From NCBI RefSeq assembly GCF_021431925.1, contig NZ_CP090371.1:124001-188000 (forward strand): DNA of 64,000 bases. Direction: 5' to 3'. This stretch comes from Halobaculum sp. CBA1158 (GTDB lineage Archaea; Halobacteriota; Halobacteria; Halobacteriales; Haloferacaceae). Numbering within the stretch: the stretch's first letter is position 1; every line of letters starts with the position of its first letter. This document shows positions 61,216 through 64,000 of this stretch, piece by piece. Below the pieces are notes generated by a model that was not told the origin of the DNA, did not search any database, and saw only the letters and a program-made list of their open reading frames with translations. The position numbers and the translations under genes are program-made.

Positions 61216-61427
61216 TCGTTGAGTGTCGTCATGGGCGGTTGACTCTGGGGGTGGCGCGGTCCGCGATCGGTCGGGACTGGTGGATCGGATCGAGTCGGAT
61301 CGCGTCGGCGGACCGCGCCGGCAACTACGAGTAGGTCGGGGCGCTTCGGCGGATGAACCTTTCCCTCTGCGTCGATCATCGGTTGTCGGGTTCGTGTACG
61401 TATCCTCCGTGTCCGAGTTGGAGCGGT

Positions 61428-61700
61428 GGATCGCGAAAGCCCCCGCGCACTCGCGGCCCTTTTCAGTCCCACCACGATCGCACTACCACACCCTACCCGG
61501 CCGACTCACTCGCGCGCGTCCGACGGGAACAGAGGCCCGTCGGCGCGCGCCCCTGCGGTGTCACTAGCAGTTGTACCGCGAGCGAGGCCGAAGGCCGAGC
61601 GAGCGGCTGCTTTTGGCATGAACGGGTTTTCAACGGGGGGTTCCCGCAGGGAGCGAGCGAAGCGAGCGACCGAGGAAACCCCCCGTCAGAAAAGAGGTTC
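61428..61700. repeat. Candidate dispersed haloarchaeal intergenic repeat with terminal hairpin
   Basis: The 486-base gap between the helicase and the reductase has no credible gene. Its right half reads CGAAAGCCCCCGCGCACTCG, CCCTTTTCAGTCCCACCACG, GCGAGGCCGAAGGCCGAGCG and AGCGAGCGAAGCGAGCGAC, a mosaic I recall from intergenic regions of Halorubrum/Haloferax-type genomes. It ends in an inverted repeat: ACGGGGGGTT (61633-61642) and AACCCCCCGT (61677-61686), 16 bases past the reductase stop, which could act as its terminator. Confidence 0.5.
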
Positions 61701-61701
61701 G

Positions 61702-62403
61702 TTAGAAGTCCTCGACGTGCGGCCGCAGGTCCAGTTCGAGCGTCCACGCGCTGCGGTCCTGCTGGACGAGGTGCCAGTAGCTGTCGGCGATCGCGTCCGG
61801 ATCGAGGTACTCCTCGGGGGCCTCCGGCTCCGTTCCAGGCGGTCGGATCCCGCCGTCGATCACGACGTGGGCGACGTGGATCCCCTCCGGGCCGAGCTCC
61901 CGCGCCATCGACTCCGCGAGGCCGCGGGAGCCGAACTTCCCCATCGAGAAGCCGACCGCGCCCTCGCGCCCGCGCACGGACGTGGTCGCGCCCGTGAAGA
62001 TGATCGTCCCCGCCGTGTCGTCGCCGCCCGCGCCGGCGCGCATGTCCCTGACCGCCTCCTGCGAGCAGAGGAAGTCCGCGCGCGGACCCACCTTGTACGC
62101 CCGGTCGAACGCGTCGAGGTCGGTGTCCGTGAGGCCGGTCCACCCGGCGGCGCTGGCGTGGTTCACGAGCACGTCTACGGGGCCCAACGCCGCCCGAACG
62201 CGGTCGAACGCCGTCGAGATGTCCTCCGGGTCGGCCAGGTTCGTCGGGGCCGCGACCGCCTCGGTCGGGAGGTCGGCCGCCAACTCCTCGATGTACCCCT
62301 CGCTTCGCGCGAGCAGCCCCAGGTCACAGCCCTCGGCGGCGAACCGCCGCGCGATCGACTCGCCCAGTCCGGGTCCGACGCCCGCGATCACCGCTGTCGT
62401 CAT
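61702..62403 (-). CDS. Short-chain dehydrogenase-like protein lacking catalytic Tyr
   Basis: 233 residues from ATG 62403. The Rossmann motif is VIAGVGPGLGESIARRF (GxxxGxG) and NHASA takes the NAG place. At the active site FTGATTSVRGREGAVGFSMG gives FxxxK (Phe-Ser-Met-Gly-Lys) in place of YxxxK, so the proton-donating Tyr is absent while Lys is kept. It may bind NAD(P) without normal dehydrogenase action, or use a different residue. Confidence 0.85.
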   Translation of the reverse strand: MTTAVIAGVGPGLGESIARRFAAEGCDLGLLARSEGYIEELAADLPTEAVAAPTNLADPEDISTAFDRVRAALGPVDVLVNHASAAGWTGLTDTDLDAFDRAYKVGPRADFLCSQEAVRDMRAGAGGDDTAGTIIFTGATTSVRGREGAVGFSMGKFGSRGLAESMARELGPEGIHVAHVVIDGGIRPPGTEPEAPEEYLDPDAIADSYWHLVQQDRSAWTLELDLRPHVEDF

Positions 62404-62543
62404 GCGCGGTGGATCGGACGCGCGACGCATAACCGTTGGCGCGAGGACGCCGGCACCCGGCGGAGGCGACGGCGCTCCCGCCGTGTGACCGCCCCTCTCA
62501 CAACCGAGGCGCTTAACAGTCGTTCGGGGGAAGTACGGGTGAA

Positions 62544-64000
62544 ATGCCCAGTGGGGACTACGACCCGGAGACCACAGAGCCCGAGTGGCAGCGGCGCTGG
62601 GTCGACCAGGAGACGTACGCGTACGACGAGGAGGCCGCGACCGACCCGAACACCGTCTTCTCCATCGACTCCCCGCCGCCGACGGTATCCGGCGACCTCC
62701 ACATGGGCCACCTGTACGGCTTCACCCTGCAGGACTTCGTCGCCCGTTTCGAGCGCATGAACGGGGAGACGACGTTCTTCCCGTTCGGCTACGACGACAA
62801 CGGCATCGCCTCCGAGCGGCTCACCGAGGACGAACTCGACATCCGCCATCAGGACTTCGAGCGCCGGGAGTTCCAGCGAAAGTGCCGCGAGGTGTGTGCC
62901 AACTACGAGGAGCAGTTCACCGAGAACATCCAGGGGCTGGGCGTCTCGGTCGACTGGAACCACACGTACCAGACGATCGAGCCGCGCGTCCAGCGGATCT
63001 CCCAGCTCTCCTTCGTCGACCTGTACGAGCAGGGCCGCGAGTACCGCGAGAAGGCCCCGGCCATCTGGTGTCCCGAGTGCGAGACGGCGATCTCGCAGGT
63101 CGAGACCGAGGACGACGAGCAGGACAGCCACTTCCACGACATCGAGTTCCCGGTCGGGAGCAGCGACGACGACGAGACGTTCACCATCTCGACGACGCGC
63201 CCCGAACTCCTGCCCGCGTGCGTCGCCGTCTTCGTCCACCCCGACGACGACGAGAACCAGCACCTCGTCGGCGAGTCGGCGGAGATCCCGCTGTTCGGCC
63301 ACGAGGTCCCGATCCTCGCCGACGATGGCGTCGACATGGAGACCGGGTCGGGGATCGTCATGTGCTGTACGTTCGGCGACCAGAACGACATCGAGTGGTA
63401 CCAGATCCACGACCTGGATCTGCGCGTCGCCATCGACGAGTCCGGTCACATGACCGAGGTCGCCGGCGAGTACGAGGGGATGCACTCGGAGGAGGCCGGG
63501 GAGGCCATCGTCGAAGACCTCGACGACGCGGGGGCGCTCCTGGACCGGCGCGCCATCACGCACACCGTCAACGTCCACGAGCGCTGCGGCACGAGCGTCG
63601 AGTTCCTCGTCACCGAACAGTGGTACATCGAGATGCTCGACAGGGCCGACGAGTACCTCGAGGCCGGCCGGGAGATGGAGTGGTTTCCCGAGAAGATGTT
63701 CACCCGGTACGAACACTGGATCGAGGGGCTGCAGTGGGACTGGCTCATCTCCCGCCAGCGTTCATCGGGGATTCCGTTCCCGGTGTGGTACTGCGCCGAC
63801 TGCGACGAGGAGGTCATCGCCGACAAGGCCGACCTCCCGGTCGACCCCCTCTCGGACGACCCGCCCGTCGACGCCTGTCCCGCGTGCGGGCACGACGAGT
63901 TCGTTCCCGAGGACGACGTGCTCGACACGTGGGCCACCTCCAGCCTGACGCCGCTGATCAACGCCGGCTGGGACTGGGACGACGAGGCCGGAGAGTTCAC
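62544..64000 (+). CDS. valS: Valyl-tRNA synthetase, N-terminal part (runs off the window)
   Basis: At least 485 residues, open at base 64000. It begins MPSGDYDPETTEPEWQRRWV. HMGHLYGFTLQDFV is the HIGH motif, and FPFGYDDNGIASERLTEDEL follows. The editing (CP1) domain is present with TTRPELLPACVAVFVHPDDD. WPE-region homologues (YEHWIEGLQWDWLISRQRSS) and DTWATSSLTPL follow. It charges tRNA-Val. The KMSKS motif must be beyond the window. Confidence 0.96.
   Translation, partial: MPSGDYDPETTEPEWQRRWVDQETYAYDEEAATDPNTVFSIDSPPPTVSGDLHMGHLYGFTLQDFVARFERMNGETTFFPFGYDDNGIASERLTEDELDIRHQDFERREFQRKCREVCANYEEQFTENIQGLGVSVDWNHTYQTIEPRVQRISQLSFVDLYEQGREYREKAPAIWCPECETAISQVETEDDEQDSHFHDIEFPVGSSDDDETFTISTTRPELLPACVAVFVHPDDDENQHLVGESAEIPLFGHEVPILADDGVDMETGSGIVMCCTFGDQNDIEWYQIHDLDLRVAIDESGHMTEVAGEYEGMHSEEAGEAIVEDLDDAGALLDRRAITHTVNVHERCGTSVEFLVTEQWYIEMLDRADEYLEAGREMEWFPEKMFTRYEHWIEGLQWDWLISRQRSSGIPFPVWYCADCDEEVIADKADLPVDPLSDDPPVDACPACGHDEFVPEDDVLDTWATSSLTPLINAGWDWDDEAGEF

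Overview
This window is from a halophilic archaeon (class Halobacteria), probably a Halorubrum-like member of the Haloferacales. The evidence is acidic proteins rich in Asp, Glu and Ala, high GC, archaeal TATA boxes about 27 bases before many starts (often leaderless), and archaeal housekeeping genes: PCNA, Hel308-type helicase, EndA, an archaeal PheS/PheT pair, TrpS and ValS. The genus is an inference. No rRNA, tRNA, CRISPR array or intact insertion sequence was found.

The window has two parts. Bases 1 to about 28,670 are visibly poorer in GC and rich in accessory genes, like an island or integrated plasmid segment. In order they hold small winged-helix/hypothetical genes, an archaeal DUF234-type ATPase behind an elaborate palindromic operator, a redox/NAD group (two NAD(P)-binding reductase-like proteins, a berberine-bridge-type flavoprotein, an ADP-ribosylglycohydrolase and a NUDIX hydrolase), a VapBC module, an XPB helicase with Bax1-like nuclease, a HicBA module, a glutathione-transferase-like reductase, a SWIM zinc-finger protein, two orphan sensor kinases, a block of four unrecognised genes (18.3-21.4 kb), an AbrB-type antitoxin with a decayed toxin partner, and an amidohydrolase plus alpha/beta hydrolase. 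A truncated second copy of the AbrB antitoxin (28,571-28,669) sits at the composition change.

From about 28,870 to the end the DNA is GC-rich and looks like core chromosome: membrane protein, five-repeat DUF1508 protein, PCNA, HAD phosphatase, MFS exporter, stress proteins, pheST, endA-trpS, a Hel308-type helicase, and the start of valS running off the window.

Inside the core part, 39.6-47.4 kb is the most interesting unit. A TetR regulator is surrounded by a family III CoA-transferase, an amidohydrolase, an FAH-family hydrolase, a TatD-like metal hydrolase, an Asp-box beta-propeller and a DoxX-like membrane protein. All three promoter regions carry the same palindrome, TTTAC-N6-GTAAA (the third base-pair arm is imperfect in one). 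This defines a likely local catabolic regulon whose substrate I cannot name.
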